This document shows positions 5,340 to 13,262 of a DNA stretch of 30,045 nt, piece after piece. Numbering within the stretch: the first letter of the stretch is position 1; every line of letters starts with the position of its first letter. The notes below the pieces were generated by a model that was given only the letters and a program-made list of their open reading frames with translations, made no database searches and had not been told where the DNA came from. The position numbers were made by a program, and so were the translations under genes. Source of the stretch: Candidatus Aquidulcis sp. (lineage in GTDB: Bacteria > Chloroflexota > Anaerolineae > Anaerolineales > E44-bin32); assembly GCA_020723365.1 (NCBI GenBank), contig DYJB01000013.1:1-30045 (forward strand). Reading direction: 5' to 3'.

Positions 5340-7160
5340 TCAGTCCTCGTCCTTCCGGCCCCCCGGATGGCAGTTCAAACAGCTCCCCATCGAGAAGCCG
5401 GAGATCTCCTTGTGCTTGTCCTGCATCTTCTCGGCGCTGTGCTCGTGGCAGTTTGTGCAGGTAAAGGAGGTTAGCGACGAAGGGTGGCAGGTGGAACAGC
5501 TGCTTCCGGCACCCCCGTGGTTCATCGGGAAGGAGTGCGGCCCGTTGTAGCCTGCCGGCAGCCAGCCAGAGGTGGAGTGACAATCGCCGCAGCTGGTGCC
5601 AAAGCGGCCGGCGTGCACGCCCGGCTCGGCATGGCAACCGACGCAGGCGCGCGGCGTCCCCTGGAACGTCCCGCCCCCATGGCACTGCGAGCACGCCGTG
5701 CTGCGGTGGGCGCCGGTGAGTGGGAAGCGCGATCGATTGTGATCGAAGGTTGCGTCACTCCATTGCGTCACGCGATGACAGGCGGCGCAGTCGGTTCCGT
5801 ACTGGCCGCCGTGCTTGTCCTCCTCCCGATGGCAGCCGACGCAGCTCGTCGGCGTTCCCCGATAGTGACCGCCGGCGTGGCAGGCGGAGCAGGCAACCTG
5901 TTGGTGTGATCCCACCAGGGGGAACGCCGACTTGTTGTGGTCGAAGGTCACATCGTCCCAGCGCGTCGCCCGGTGGCAGGCGGCACAGTCGCTGCCCAGC
6001 TCGCCTGCATGCTTGTCATCGTCCCGGTGGCAGGCCACGCACTCCCGTGGCGTGCCGACGTATTTCCCGCCCGCGTGACACGCCGCACATGCAGTCGGGC
6101 GGTGCGCCCCGGACAGAGGGAAGCGCGATTTCGCGTGGTCGAACGTCAGCTCGCTCCAACGGGTGGTCAGGTGACAATTGCCGCAACTGACTTCGAACTG
6201 GCCTCCGTGTGGGTCGTCCTGGGCATGACAGTCGGTGCACTCGGTGGGGATGCCGTGCCACTTGCGGTCGACATGACAGGCCTGACAATCGGCCAGCAGG
6301 TGACCGCCGGTCAGCACGAAACCCGAGCGCTCATGCTCGAAGGTCGCCTCCTGCCACGTGCCGGGGTTATGACACTCGCCGCACGCCAGCCCAAGGCGAC
6401 GCTCGTGGACATCATCCTTTGCGTGGCAGTCCACGCACGCAGCCGGGGTTTGCTGCAGGGCCAGCACGGTCGTAGCACCAGCATGGCAGCTCCCGCAATT
6501 CAGGGTGGCGTGTTTCCCCATCAACGGAAAGGCCGCCAATTGATGGTCGAAGTCTCGGCCATAGCGGTCCAGGCCGTCATGACAGGCCATGCACCCGTCG
6601 CCGAAGACGGACACGTGGTCCGAAAGGTAGGCGGCGTCCAGGAGCTGATGGCATTCGCGGCAGCTGGCGGCGTCGAAGGATTGCAGGCCGGCGTGGTGGC
6701 AGTCGGTGCACAGGAAGGTGCCGCCCTCGCCGACGGGCGGATGCGTTCGCAGCGAGAACCCGACCCGATCGTGCGGGAACCCGGTCATGTCGGCGCGGGT
6801 CAGCGACGCCTCCGGGCCTTGATGTTCGGTGTGGCAATCGCGGCAGTTGCCCGGATGGGCGAAGCCGAAATGCAGGCTGGCCCGCTCCTCCATCTCGGTG
6901 CGAACATCGCCGTGGCAGTCCAGGCACCGATCGCCCATGCGCTCGCCGCTCCAGGCCGGCACATGGCAACGGGAACAGTCCTGTGCCAGCTCGGCGTGGG
7001 ATCGGACGCCGCCGCGCGGCGTCTGGCCCACGGTGCCGTTCAAGTCCCCGGGGCTGAAGATCGCATTGCCGCTGAACGCCGCTGCGCCGACCACCGTCAC
7101 GGCGGTGATCACCGCCGCCAGCAGCCCCGTCGCCGTCATGCATCCGAGGGGTCGCCGCAC
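5340..7160 (-). CDS. 24-haem c-type cytochrome with five trihaem repeats
   Basis: This 606-aa exported protein has an N-terminal hydrophobic segment (about residues 8-30). I count 24 CXXCH haem-attachment motifs, the first at residue 62 (CSRCH) and the last near the C-terminus (CLNCH). From about residue 204 the protein consists of five repeats of roughly 66-70 aa. Each begins FDH..s.FPL.G.H, carries three CXXCH motifs, contains a TP..C..CH..DD.H core and ends in a W..(a/v)T motif. Many non-motif histidines are available as distal ligands. The GTG start has AGGAGG six bases upstream (AGGAGGATCGGGTG), directly after the stop of the membrane cytochrome gene. It is probably periplasmic or surface-exposed and conducts electrons from the membrane protein encoded upstream. 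Its electron acceptor cannot be read from sequence. Confidence 0.9.
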   Translation of the reverse strand: MRRPLGCMTATGLLAAVITAVTVVGAAAFSGNAIFSPGDLNGTVGQTPRGGVRSHAELAQDCSRCHVPAWSGERMGDRCLDCHGDVRTEMEERASLHFGFAHPGNCRDCHTEHQGPEASLTRADMTGFPHDRVGFSLRTHPPVGEGGTFLCTDCHHAGLQSFDAASCRECHQLLDAAYLSDHVSVFGDGCMACHDGLDRYGRDFDHQLAAFPLMGKHATLNCGSCHAGATTVLALQQTPAACVDCHAKDDVHERRLGLACGECHNPGTWQEATFEHERSGFVLTGGHLLADCQACHVDRKWHGIPTECTDCHAQDDPHGGQFEVSCGNCHLTTRWSELTFDHAKSRFPLSGAHRPTACAACHAGGKYVGTPRECVACHRDDDKHAGELGSDCAACHRATRWDDVTFDHNKSAFPLVGSHQQVACSACHAGGHYRGTPTSCVGCHREEDKHGGQYGTDCAACHRVTQWSDATFDHNRSRFPLTGAHRSTACSQCHGGGTFQGTPRACVGCHAEPGVHAGRFGTSCGDCHSTSGWLPAGYNGPHSFPMNHGGAGSSCSTCHPSSLTSFTCTNCHEHSAEKMQDKHKEISGFSMGSCLNCHPGGRKDED

Positions 7161-7170
7161 CCGATCCTCC

Positions 7171-7953
7171 TTAGCGCAGCAGGGTGGCGTAGTAGAACGC
7201 CGCGACGGCGTGAGCGAAGGCCGCCACGAACAGCGCCATCCCCAGCGGGATGTGGACAGTGTGCCAGACGGCCAGCAGCCGGCGCGCCGTGGCCAGGGAC
7301 GCCAGTTGGCGTCTCAGGTCCCGCAGCCGGCGCTGAGCTATGGCTGTGCGGCCGGCCTGCCTGCGGGTTTCCCGATCCAGCCGCCAGCCGGTCAACCAGG
7401 TCCGCAACTGCTCACGCAGGTCCAGCAGCCCGCGGCCCAGCACCAGCGACGCACCGGTGCCGAGGGCTGGCCCGCTCACGCCGGCCCCGTCGCCCTGCGC
7501 TTCTCTCAGGTCCTCTTCCGCTTGACGCAGCGCCTGCTCGATAGCCTCTGCCTCCAGCACCAGGCCGTCGGCCGTCCGCGGCACGGCGGTGTAGATGTAC
7601 CGGCCCACGAAGCCGCTGGCGACAACGATCCCCGTCATGAGCAGCACGATCCCGGCGAGCCCTCGGTAGGCCCAGGCGCTGTGCAGGAAGACCATGTAGG
7701 GACCGACGATCCCGGTGAAGATATGGAACTGCAGCCAGTCGCTCATCCGGCCCGGGACGCGCCGGGTGGCGCGTTTTCGGATCGAGTACAGCGTCTCGGT
7801 GGCGATCATCAACGCGAATCCCAGGATCCCAAGACTGTGGCCAAACAGCCCGCGTGCCTCCGGCACGCCGAGGCGAAGGCTGACGCCGGAATACAGCCCC
7901 GTGATGGCCATCACGGCGACCAATGACAGCCACAGCTCGCGCCTAGAGGACAC
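7171..7953 (-). CDS. Membrane cytochrome b-like electron-transfer protein
   Basis: This 260-aa protein has about five membrane segments (roughly 10-27, 37-56, 76-92, 98-118, 235-257). Histidines are placed in or beside the helices: His39, His77, His91, His231, His234 and His248. These could ligate two b-type haems. A charged, partly coiled region (about 128-225, rich in Arg, Glu, Leu) separates helices 4 and 5. The GTG start lies inside the 3' end of the FAD oxidoreductase gene (11-nt overlap) with GAGG upstream, and the cytochrome follows 10 nt after its stop. Position and ligands suggest it moves electrons from the cytoplasmic flavoprotein across the membrane to the 24-haem protein. No exact family name is recognised. 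Confidence 0.68.
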   Translation of the reverse strand: MSSRRELWLSLVAVMAITGLYSGVSLRLGVPEARGLFGHSLGILGFALMIATETLYSIRKRATRRVPGRMSDWLQFHIFTGIVGPYMVFLHSAWAYRGLAGIVLLMTGIVVASGFVGRYIYTAVPRTADGLVLEAEAIEQALRQAEEDLREAQGDGAGVSGPALGTGASLVLGRGLLDLREQLRTWLTGWRLDRETRRQAGRTAIAQRRLRDLRRQLASLATARRLLAVWHTVHIPLGMALFVAAFAHAVAAFYYATLLR

Positions 7954-9265
7954 GTCCGCCTCGCTTCCACGCCGCCCAGGTTTCTTCGATCACAGGGAAC
8001 AGTCCCTCCCGGTTGGAAAGCAACCGATCGCGCACGGCGGTGACGTCGACCCGATTCGAGATCAAGTCCTGCAGCGGACGCGAGGCCCGCTGGTTCCCCA
8101 TCACCACTCCCCCCAGGATGTGCTGGCGACCCACCAGCACGCGCAGCCGGCTCGAGTCGTCGTCGGCCTCGACCGAGGCGGCATCCGGCTGGCGACGCCA
8201 GGACTCGCTGTCTCCGCGGGCGATCCCGACCAGGTCCTCATCCGGCGTGGGCTGCCCCACGCAGCCGAGGACGGTCGTGGTCAGGCCGCCGATGCGGGTG
8301 ACGTTGAAAGGAGTGCCCTTGCGGTAGGCGCGGCGTGGGCCGGCCATGTTCGAACCGGCGGCCTTGCCCTGTTCGATCGCCAGCCACCAGAGCGAGTCCA
8401 ACACATACTCCCCGGTGTCCGGATCGAACACTTCGGCCACGTCGCCGGCGGCGAAGACCCCATCGGCCGAAGCCGCCAGATGCGGATCGACGACGATGCC
8501 GCGTCGCACTTGCAGCCCGGCTGCTTTCGCCAGTTCGAGGCGCGGTTCGATTCCAATGGCCACCGCCACGATGTCGCAGGCGATCTTGCCCTCCGGCGCC
8601 AGGTCGACGCCAACGACGCGGCCGCGGCGCCCAAGGATCTCCGTCAGCTGGGTGTTGTAGTGCAGGCGGATGCCTTCTTCCTCGAGATGAGCCTCGACCA
8701 ACTCCGACTCGTCCCGGTCGAGTACGTTCGCCCAGTAGCGGTCGCGCCGCAGCAGGTAGTGCGTCTCGACTCCCCGCGCCGCCAAGCCCTCGGCCAGCTC
8801 GAGGGCCGTGATCCCTCCGCCGACGACCACGGCTCGACGCGCCCGGCGCGCCAGGGCAACAATCCGCCGCGCGTCCTCGAGCGTGTCGAGGGTGACCACA
8901 CCCTGCAGATCGATCCCCGTCACCTTGGGACGCACGGCTCGCGCCCCGACGGCCAGGAGCACGGTGTCGTAGGACAGGCTTCGGCCGTCTTGCAGCAGCA
9001 GGCGGTGCTCGAGCGGCTGCAGGCCGACGGCCTTGGCCGTCTGCCGCCGCGCGCCGATCCGCCGGTACTCCTCGTCCGGCCGCGAGTACAGCTGGGACTG
9101 AGGGATGTGGCCCGCCAGGTAGTACGCCAACCCGGGTCGCGAGTAGAAGGCATGCGGCTCGTCGCCAAGAATCGTGATCTCCGCCTGCGCGTCGCACAGT
9201 CGGATGGCCTCTGCCGCCGCCAGGCTTGCCGGCCCATTCCCGACCAGGACGAACTGCCGCGTCAT
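7943..9265 (-). CDS. FAD/NAD(P)-dependent oxidoreductase (NirB/rubredoxin-reductase-like)
   Basis: This 440-aa two-dinucleotide-domain flavoprotein carries FAD motif VLVGNGPASLAAAEAI at the N-terminus (ATG9265). The segment FYSRPGLAYYLAGHIP is characteristic of NADH:rubredoxin reductase and NirB-type flavoproteins. The NAD(P) motif is VVVGGGITALELAEGLAARG, and the second FAD motif is GVFAAGDVAEVFD. The ATG is separated by one base from the stop of the ferredoxin gene, so the two are translationally coupled, and the 3' end overlaps the cytochrome b-like gene. It probably passes electrons between NAD(P)H and the ferredoxin and/or membrane cytochrome. No active-site CxxC disulfide is seen, which argues against a disulfide reductase. 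Confidence 0.85.
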   Translation of the reverse strand: MTRQFVLVGNGPASLAAAEAIRLCDAQAEITILGDEPHAFYSRPGLAYYLAGHIPQSQLYSRPDEEYRRIGARRQTAKAVGLQPLEHRLLLQDGRSLSYDTVLLAVGARAVRPKVTGIDLQGVVTLDTLEDARRIVALARRARRAVVVGGGITALELAEGLAARGVETHYLLRRDRYWANVLDRDESELVEAHLEEEGIRLHYNTQLTEILGRRGRVVGVDLAPEGKIACDIVAVAIGIEPRLELAKAAGLQVRRGIVVDPHLAASADGVFAAGDVAEVFDPDTGEYVLDSLWWLAIEQGKAAGSNMAGPRRAYRKGTPFNVTRIGGLTTTVLGCVGQPTPDEDLVGIARGDSESWRRQPDAASVEADDDSSRLRVLVGRQHILGGVVMGNQRASRPLQDLISNRVDVTAVRDRLLSNREGLFPVIEETWAAWKRGGRVL

Positions 9266-9266
9266 T

Positions 9267-9554
9267 TCAGTCGCTACCTTCCGGGGGAACGAACAGCGAA
9301 CTCGATTCGAATCGCAGCACTCCCCGCGGGCAGCGGGCCACACACTCGCCGCAGGTCAGGCAGTGGGCATCGACGACCGCCTTCCCGGCCACGGCATGCC
9401 CGCGCACATCGATCCCCAACGGACAGTTGTAGGAGCACATCCCGCATTGCACGCAGCGCACTGCCTCCGGCTGTACATAGGCGGAGACGAGCGCACGGCG
9501 CACTGCAGCATCACGCCGGAGGAGTTGTCGGAGCATCGCCAGCTTTCCCCTCAC
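9267..9554 (-). CDS. Dicluster 2[4Fe-4S] ferredoxin-type protein
   Basis: This 95-aa protein has two cysteine motifs: CVQCGMCSYNCP (about residues 34-45) and CLTCGECVARCP (about 65-76). The pattern CxxCxxCxxxCP occurs twice and binds two [4Fe-4S] clusters. The N-terminal helix LRQLLRRDAAVRRALVSAYV resembles the front of HdrC-like subunits. It heads the redox operon. GTG9554 is the long start; ATG9536 is a good alternative because AGGGG lies upstream and a TAGGAT -10-like hexamer (9572-9577, minus) would start the mRNA near 9565. The partner is probably the adjoining flavoprotein. Confidence 0.85.
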   Translation of the reverse strand: MRGKLAMLRQLLRRDAAVRRALVSAYVQPEAVRCVQCGMCSYNCPLGIDVRGHAVAGKAVVDAHCLTCGECVARCPRGVLRFESSSLFVPPEGSD

Positions 9555-10025
9555 CTACCCTTGGACAATCCATCCTATAGCCGAGAGGGCATCCTCCACA
9601 ACCCCCGCTTCCGACCCAGTCAGACCCTTATTGACCATAATCGGGCCACCTTTCTGGTATATCCAGCGAGCGATCCGCTGGACAGCAACTGCCCGCTGAA
9701 CTGCGGCATGAGTGGGCTTGCGCCCCGGCTGCGCGCGGGGCCTAGACGGCACCTGGCTTTGCCCTGGTCCTTCGACCGAGGCCGCAAACGCCGCAGGCAC
9801 CGATCGTCCGCCCAGCAACGGGTTTGCCCAATCCATCGATGCCGGGTCACCCCGATCCCGCTGGGGACACGCAGCCGGTGGCGTGGGCGCATCTGTTGGT
9901 CGGCTTCGCCGCTGCAAAGTTACGCCCGATTCGCCAGGACCAAACGGCTAGCCAGACGGGACTGCCAGGGGTGCTCCCGGGCCCCACAGGAACGCTCCCG
10001 CACCCAAAGCCCTGGGGGTGCTTGG
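9555..10025. other. Divergent intergenic region between redox operon and infC
   Basis: About 470 nt without a supported gene. A 120-codon minus-strand frame crosses it (9555-9917), but I recognise no family and its composition does not look coding. On the minus strand CTATAGGAT (9572-9580) is a candidate -10 for the ferredoxin operon. The right end carries the infC promoter. Confidence 0.45.
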
Positions 10026-10055
10026 TTGACGCCCGGATTGGACCCGTGGTAACAT
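10026..10055 (+). promoter_or_regulatory. Promoter of infC-rpmI-rplT
   Basis: TTGACG (10026-10031) and TAACAT (10050-10055) are 18 bp apart, with TG one base before the -10 (TGGTAACAT, extended -10). Predicted transcription start is about 10062, giving a leader of about 55 nt to the AUC start of IF3. The leader can fold GCCCGACGGGC. Confidence 0.6.
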
Positions 10056-10116
10056 GGCTGGACGTGCCCGACGGGCGTGCGGGGGCACACCGCGATTCGA
10101 CCAGGAGGAGCAGCAC

Positions 10117-10647
10117 ATCAGCGCTTCAGACCTTCGCGTCAATGAAGACATCCGGGTGCGTGAGGTGCGCCTCATCGGACCCGATGGCCAGAACCTGGGC
10201 GTGGTCGCCACGCGCGAAGCCCTACAGATCGCGCAGCAGGCGGGGCTCGACCTGGTGGAAGTCGCCCCCAACGTCGAGCCCCCGGTCTGCCGGGTGCTTG
10301 ACTACGGGAAATTCCTGTACGAGAAGGCCAAGAAGGAGCGCGAAGCGCGCAAGGCGCAGACCAAGATCGAGATCAAGGAGATCCGGCTGCGCCCCAAGAC
10401 CTCCGACCATCACCGCTCGTTCAAGATCCGAGACGCGCGGCGCTGGCTGACGGAGGGCAAGAAGGTCCGGGTGCGCATCCGCTTCCGCGGCCGCGAGATC
10501 ACCTATCCGGAGATCGCGCTCGAAGATCTGCGGGCCGTGGCCGCCGATCTGGCCGATGTGGCGAGCATCGAGCAGCCACCCATGATGGAAGGGCGCACGA
10601 TGCTCATGACCCTCGCTCCGGGGAAGCCCGCCAAGGCAACTCCCTGA
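10117..10647 (+). CDS. infC: Translation initiation factor IF-3
   Basis: This 176-aa IF3 binds the 30S subunit and controls start-codon choice. The N-domain begins SASDLRVNEDIRVREVRLIG, followed by LVEVAPNVEPPVCRVLDYGK, then the linker KEREARKAQTKIEIKEIRLR. The C-domain contains DHHRSFKIRDARRWLTEGKK and VRIRFRGREITYP. The start is best placed at ATC10117: AGGAGGAG (10103-10110) lies six bases upstream and the family N-terminus begins here. The in-frame ATG at 10054 overlaps the promoter -10 and adds 21 unrelated residues. AUU/AUC starts are known for infC and allow IF3 to repress its own synthesis. It heads the conserved infC-rpmI-rplT operon. Confidence 0.95.
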   Translation: MSASDLRVNEDIRVREVRLIGPDGQNLGVVATREALQIAQQAGLDLVEVAPNVEPPVCRVLDYGKFLYEKAKKEREARKAQTKIEIKEIRLRPKTSDHHRSFKIRDARRWLTEGKKVRVRIRFRGREITYPEIALEDLRAVAADLADVASIEQPPMMEGRTMLMTLAPGKPAKATP

Positions 10648-10676
10648 GCCTGATCAACGTCAAAGCAACAGCTTGT

Positions 10677-10700
10677 CCGCGGACGCCCCTCGGTCCGCGG
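10677..10700 (+). promoter_or_regulatory. Stem-loop in the infC-rpmI spacer
   Basis: CCGCGGAC (10677-10684) pairs perfectly with GTCCGCGG (10693-10700) around an 8-nt loop. It lies in the 100-nt spacer upstream of rpmI, where L20-binding or processing elements occur in other bacteria. No T-run follows, so a terminator role is unlikely. L20 control is inferred from position. Confidence 0.4.
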
Positions 10701-10747
10701 GCTTGTCTGCCGCTGGGAGGCGGCGAACCCAGAGAAGGAGTAGGACC

Positions 10748-11023
10748 GTGCCTCGAAAGTCGACCAAGACCAAGAAGTACAAGCTCAAGACGCACAAGGC
10801 GACGGCCAAGCGATTCCGGGTGACCGGGTCCGGCAAGCTTGTGCGCACCAAGGGCGGCAAGAGCCACCTGCGCCGCCGCCGCTCCGCGCGCTCCAAGGCG
10901 CTGTACTCGGAGATGGTGGAGGTCAAGGGCGCCGGCACCCAGAAGCGTGTGCGCCGGCTGGCCCCCTACCTGCACCTGTACAAGGCCAATCCGAGCGCCG
11001 ACCGGGGTGGCAAGTCGAAGTAG
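10748..11023 (+). CDS. rpmI: 50S ribosomal protein L35 (extended)
   Basis: The core reads KLKTHKATAKRFRVTGSGKL, KGGKSHLRRRRSARSK and RVRRLAPYL, which is diagnostic of L35. The protein is 91 aa, longer than the usual 64-66. There are about eight extra N-terminal residues (PRKSTKTKKY) and a C-terminal tail after APYL (HLYKANPSADRGGKSK). The GTG start has GAAGGAG seven bases upstream. It is second gene of the infC operon and a structural component of the large subunit. Confidence 0.95.
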   Translation: MPRKSTKTKKYKLKTHKATAKRFRVTGSGKLVRTKGGKSHLRRRRSARSKALYSEMVEVKGAGTQKRVRRLAPYLHLYKANPSADRGGKSK

Positions 11024-11108
11024 TCCGTTCCAGGTTGGCGGCCGTTGGGTGCAGGCAACGGGCGTCGCTGGCGACGCCGGCGCCCAGGGGACCGCAGGAG
11101 AGTGAACC

Positions 11109-11456
11109 ATGGCACGTGTGAAAGCCGCGATGGTCAGTCGTCACCGGCACAAGAAAGTCCTGCGCCAGACGACCGGCATGTACGGCTCGCGGCACCTGCT
11201 CTTCCGACGCGCCAACGAGGCGCTGCTGAAGAGCCTGTGGTACGCCTACCGCGACCGGCGCACGCGCAAGCGCGACCTGCGCCGGCTCTGGATCGCCCGC
11301 ATCAATGCGGGCGCCCGACAGCACGGCACGTCCTACAGCCGGCTGATGCACGATCTCAAGGCGGCGAACATCGGCCTCAACCGCAAGATGCTCGCCGACC
11401 TGGCCGTGCGTGACCCCGGCGCCTTCGCCGCCGTCGTCGCAGCCTCCCGCAGCTAA
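11109..11456 (+). CDS. rplT: 50S ribosomal protein L20
   Basis: This 115-aa protein has the full family pattern: MARVKAAMVSRHRHKKVLRQ, then YGSRHLLFRRANEALLKS, YRDRRTRKRDLRRLWIARIN, and the C-terminal LMHDLKAANIGLNRKMLADL. It binds 23S rRNA early in assembly and in many bacteria represses its own operon. The ATG follows CAGGAGAGTGAACC. It is the last gene of the operon and ends just before a strong terminator. Confidence 0.97.
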   Translation: MARVKAAMVSRHRHKKVLRQTTGMYGSRHLLFRRANEALLKSLWYAYRDRRTRKRDLRRLWIARINAGARQHGTSYSRLMHDLKAANIGLNRKMLADLAVRDPGAFAAVVAASRS

Positions 11457-11479
11457 GACCCGCCCTCCGCCTCCAGCAC

Positions 11480-11513
11480 AGCGGGCTCCCCAAGGGGAGC
11501 CCGCTCTGTTTTC
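11480..11513 (+). terminator. Rho-independent terminator of infC-rpmI-rplT
   Basis: A 12-bp perfect stem (AGCGGGCTCCCC with GGGGAGCCCGCT, AA loop) spans 11480-11505 and is followed by CTGTTTTC. It lies 24 nt after the rplT stop. Confidence 0.85.
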
Positions 11514-11546
11514 ACCAGCTGACTTGCGGCCGGCGTGCCAATCTCG

Positions 11547-12041
11547 TCACGCCGACGCCGGCTGCAGCCCGCGCCAGTCGCCCCAGGTCAGACAGTCAAA
11601 GAAGACCTGGCGGTCCTCCGCATCGGAGATCGCCCGCCCGGCCGCCTCGGCCAGACGCAGTTCCTCACGGGCCTGCTCCGGGTCACCCGTCAGGGCGAGC
11701 GCCCGCGCCATGGCCTCATGGTCAAACGCCAGGTCGAAATCCTCCATGGCCGCCGGGTGCGCCCGCGTCAGTTCCCGACAAGCCTCAGCGTGACGTCGAG
11801 CGTCGCCGGCACGCCCCAGGGCGGCGTAGACACGGGCGATCAACCACTCTGCCCGCTGCCAGTTGGCCGCCGTACCGACCAGGCGCCAGTGGTAGAGTGA
11901 GGCATACGCCGCCGCCAGCATCAGCGCCTCGTCGTCCTTCGTCCGCCTCGCCTGGTCGAGCAGTTCCCACGTATGCCCGTTCGTCCGGCGGGCAAAGTAC
12001 CGCTGGGCCACTTCCTGCGTCGGGTTCACCGGCCATTCCAT
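11547..12041 (-). CDS. TPR-like helical protein, function unknown
   Basis: This 164-aa all-helical protein has repeats of the A-A-Y-A-S / A-L-G-x-x-x-x-A type. Examples are MLAAAYASLYHWRLVGTAAN, AEWLIARVYAALGRAGDARR, then FDHEAMARALALTGDPEQAR. The pattern HW..VGT..N..RaEwL..RVYa.lGR is that of a widespread tetratricopeptide-like family with no assigned activity. It has no signal peptide or membrane span, so is probably cytoplasmic. ATG12041 is preceded by GGGAGGACGAAGGG. It lies 112 nt downstream of the DUF2804 gene on the same strand and may share its transcript. Confidence 0.7.
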   Translation of the reverse strand: MEWPVNPTQEVAQRYFARRTNGHTWELLDQARRTKDDEALMLAAAYASLYHWRLVGTAANWQRAEWLIARVYAALGRAGDARRHAEACRELTRAHPAAMEDFDLAFDHEAMARALALTGDPEQAREELRLAEAAGRAISDAEDRQVFFDCLTWGDWRGLQPASA

Positions 12042-12153
12042 CCCTTCGTCCTCCCAGGCCTGCCCTGGCTGTTGCCTACCGCTCCCTGCTCACCGCTGCG
12101 CCGCGATGAGACGCGGTCGGTGCCCTCCGATCGACGCGCCCGTCCCTGTCCGC

Positions 12154-13194
12154 CTACCAGCGGGCGCGATGCTCCTCGGCGAACCCGATCAGCTCCCGCA
12201 CCTCGAGCCAGCCTCCATCATCGAGCCTGACACGACCGTTGTAGCGGCCGAACATCTGATGCACTTCGCTCACGATGATCCCCAGGTTCGTCTTCGCCGT
12301 GCGATCCTTGAAGGGCGTAAGGGTCAGGTCGAGCCTACCCTCATCGTCTCGGAAGCGCCAGGGATGCATGTAGTCGCCGGGGCGGTAGTCGAACGTCACC
12401 GCCCCGAGCTTGTGGAGGCGCCCGTCCACGATGGCGCAGTTCTCCGTCGCCCGGCTCAGGTCACCGAAGCCGGCGCCAAGGTTCAGCCCGATCGTCCGCT
12501 TCTCCGGCGCCGGCAGGTAGCCGGAGGCGCTGGCCCAGTTCCAGTAGCTGCTGTACTCCCACACGCCCCGGCCCCAGTCGAGCGACCCGAGGCAGCTTTC
12601 CGGTCGAAGCTCCTCGCGCACCTCCCCGTAGCGCAGGAAGCCCTCCGCCGGGAGGCAGTTGATCTTGGTGTTGTTGTAGAAGCGCTTCCCGCCGATGGGG
12701 ATGATGATGCTCATCGACTCGTGCCCGGCGGGGCAGCGCAGCGCGAACTCGGCCTGCATTCCCCGGCCGTCGTGGAAGGCCGGCCAGCTGACGCTGATGT
12801 GCCGGGCCTGCGCCTCGGCCCGAAAGTGCAGCGACACCTTCCCGTTGTCAAAGTGGGCTTCACCATCCAGTGGGTTGCGTTCGAGCTGCAGGCCTCGTCC
12901 CAGCGGGATCACCAGCCCCTCTTCGTGCAGTTCGCCGGTCTCGAAGTCCAGCGTGTACACGAAGATGTTGCCGGCGTACCCCAGGTCGGCGATGGTGGCC
13001 GAGAAGAAGCGCCGCGGGGTGAAGAGGGCATAGTAGTCCCAGCGCTTGAGTCGGAATCGCTGCAGAGGCCGCAGCGCGTAGAAGCGGGCCCGCTCCAGGT
13101 TGCAGTCGAGCAGAGGCCGGCGCGACCACCCGACCTGGACCAGGCGGCCGCGGGCGTCCAGCAGCGGTCCGGGTTGCGTAAGTTCAGTCTGCAT
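12154..13194 (-). CDS. DUF2804 domain protein
   Basis: This 346-aa protein is recognised as DUF2804. It begins TQPGPLLDARGRLVQVGWSR, followed by the family features LKRWDYYALFTPRRFFSATI, FYNNTKINCLPAEG and LGSLDWGRGVWEYSSYWNWA. It ends with WRFRDDEGRLDLTLTPFKDR and the HQMFGRYNGRV segment. The fold is mostly beta; no transmembrane segment or catalytic motif is assigned, and the function is unknown. The start ATG13194 has GGAAGG upstream. A candidate promoter is at 13234-13262. It is divergent from the macro-domain gene. Confidence 0.88.
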   Translation of the reverse strand: MQTELTQPGPLLDARGRLVQVGWSRRPLLDCNLERARFYALRPLQRFRLKRWDYYALFTPRRFFSATIADLGYAGNIFVYTLDFETGELHEEGLVIPLGRGLQLERNPLDGEAHFDNGKVSLHFRAEAQARHISVSWPAFHDGRGMQAEFALRCPAGHESMSIIIPIGGKRFYNNTKINCLPAEGFLRYGEVREELRPESCLGSLDWGRGVWEYSSYWNWASASGYLPAPEKRTIGLNLGAGFGDLSRATENCAIVDGRLHKLGAVTFDYRPGDYMHPWRFRDDEGRLDLTLTPFKDRTAKTNLGIIVSEVHQMFGRYNGRVRLDDGGWLEVRELIGFAEEHRARW

Positions 13195-13233
13195 GCCTCG
13201 CCCACCTTCCTGTGCCCTGCGCCGGAGGGCCCG

Positions 13234-13262
13234 ACTCTAGGCCGGAGCCGTGGGCAGTGCAA
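13234..13262 (-). promoter_or_regulatory. Candidate promoter of the DUF2804 gene
   Basis: On the minus strand TTGCAC (13262-13257) and TAGAGT (13239-13234) are separated by exactly 17 bp. The predicted start is about 13226, 32 nt before the ATG. The hexamers match only partly. A 10-bp inverted repeat (GGAGGGCCCG at 13224-13233 with CGGGCCCTCC at 13272-13281) flanks it and could be an operator. Confidence 0.35.

Noticed and set aside
9555..9917. 120-codon minus-strand frame upstream of the ferredoxin gene
   Set aside because: No recognisable family, poor start context and composition unlike neighbouring coding sequence; a promoter-like site lies inside it.
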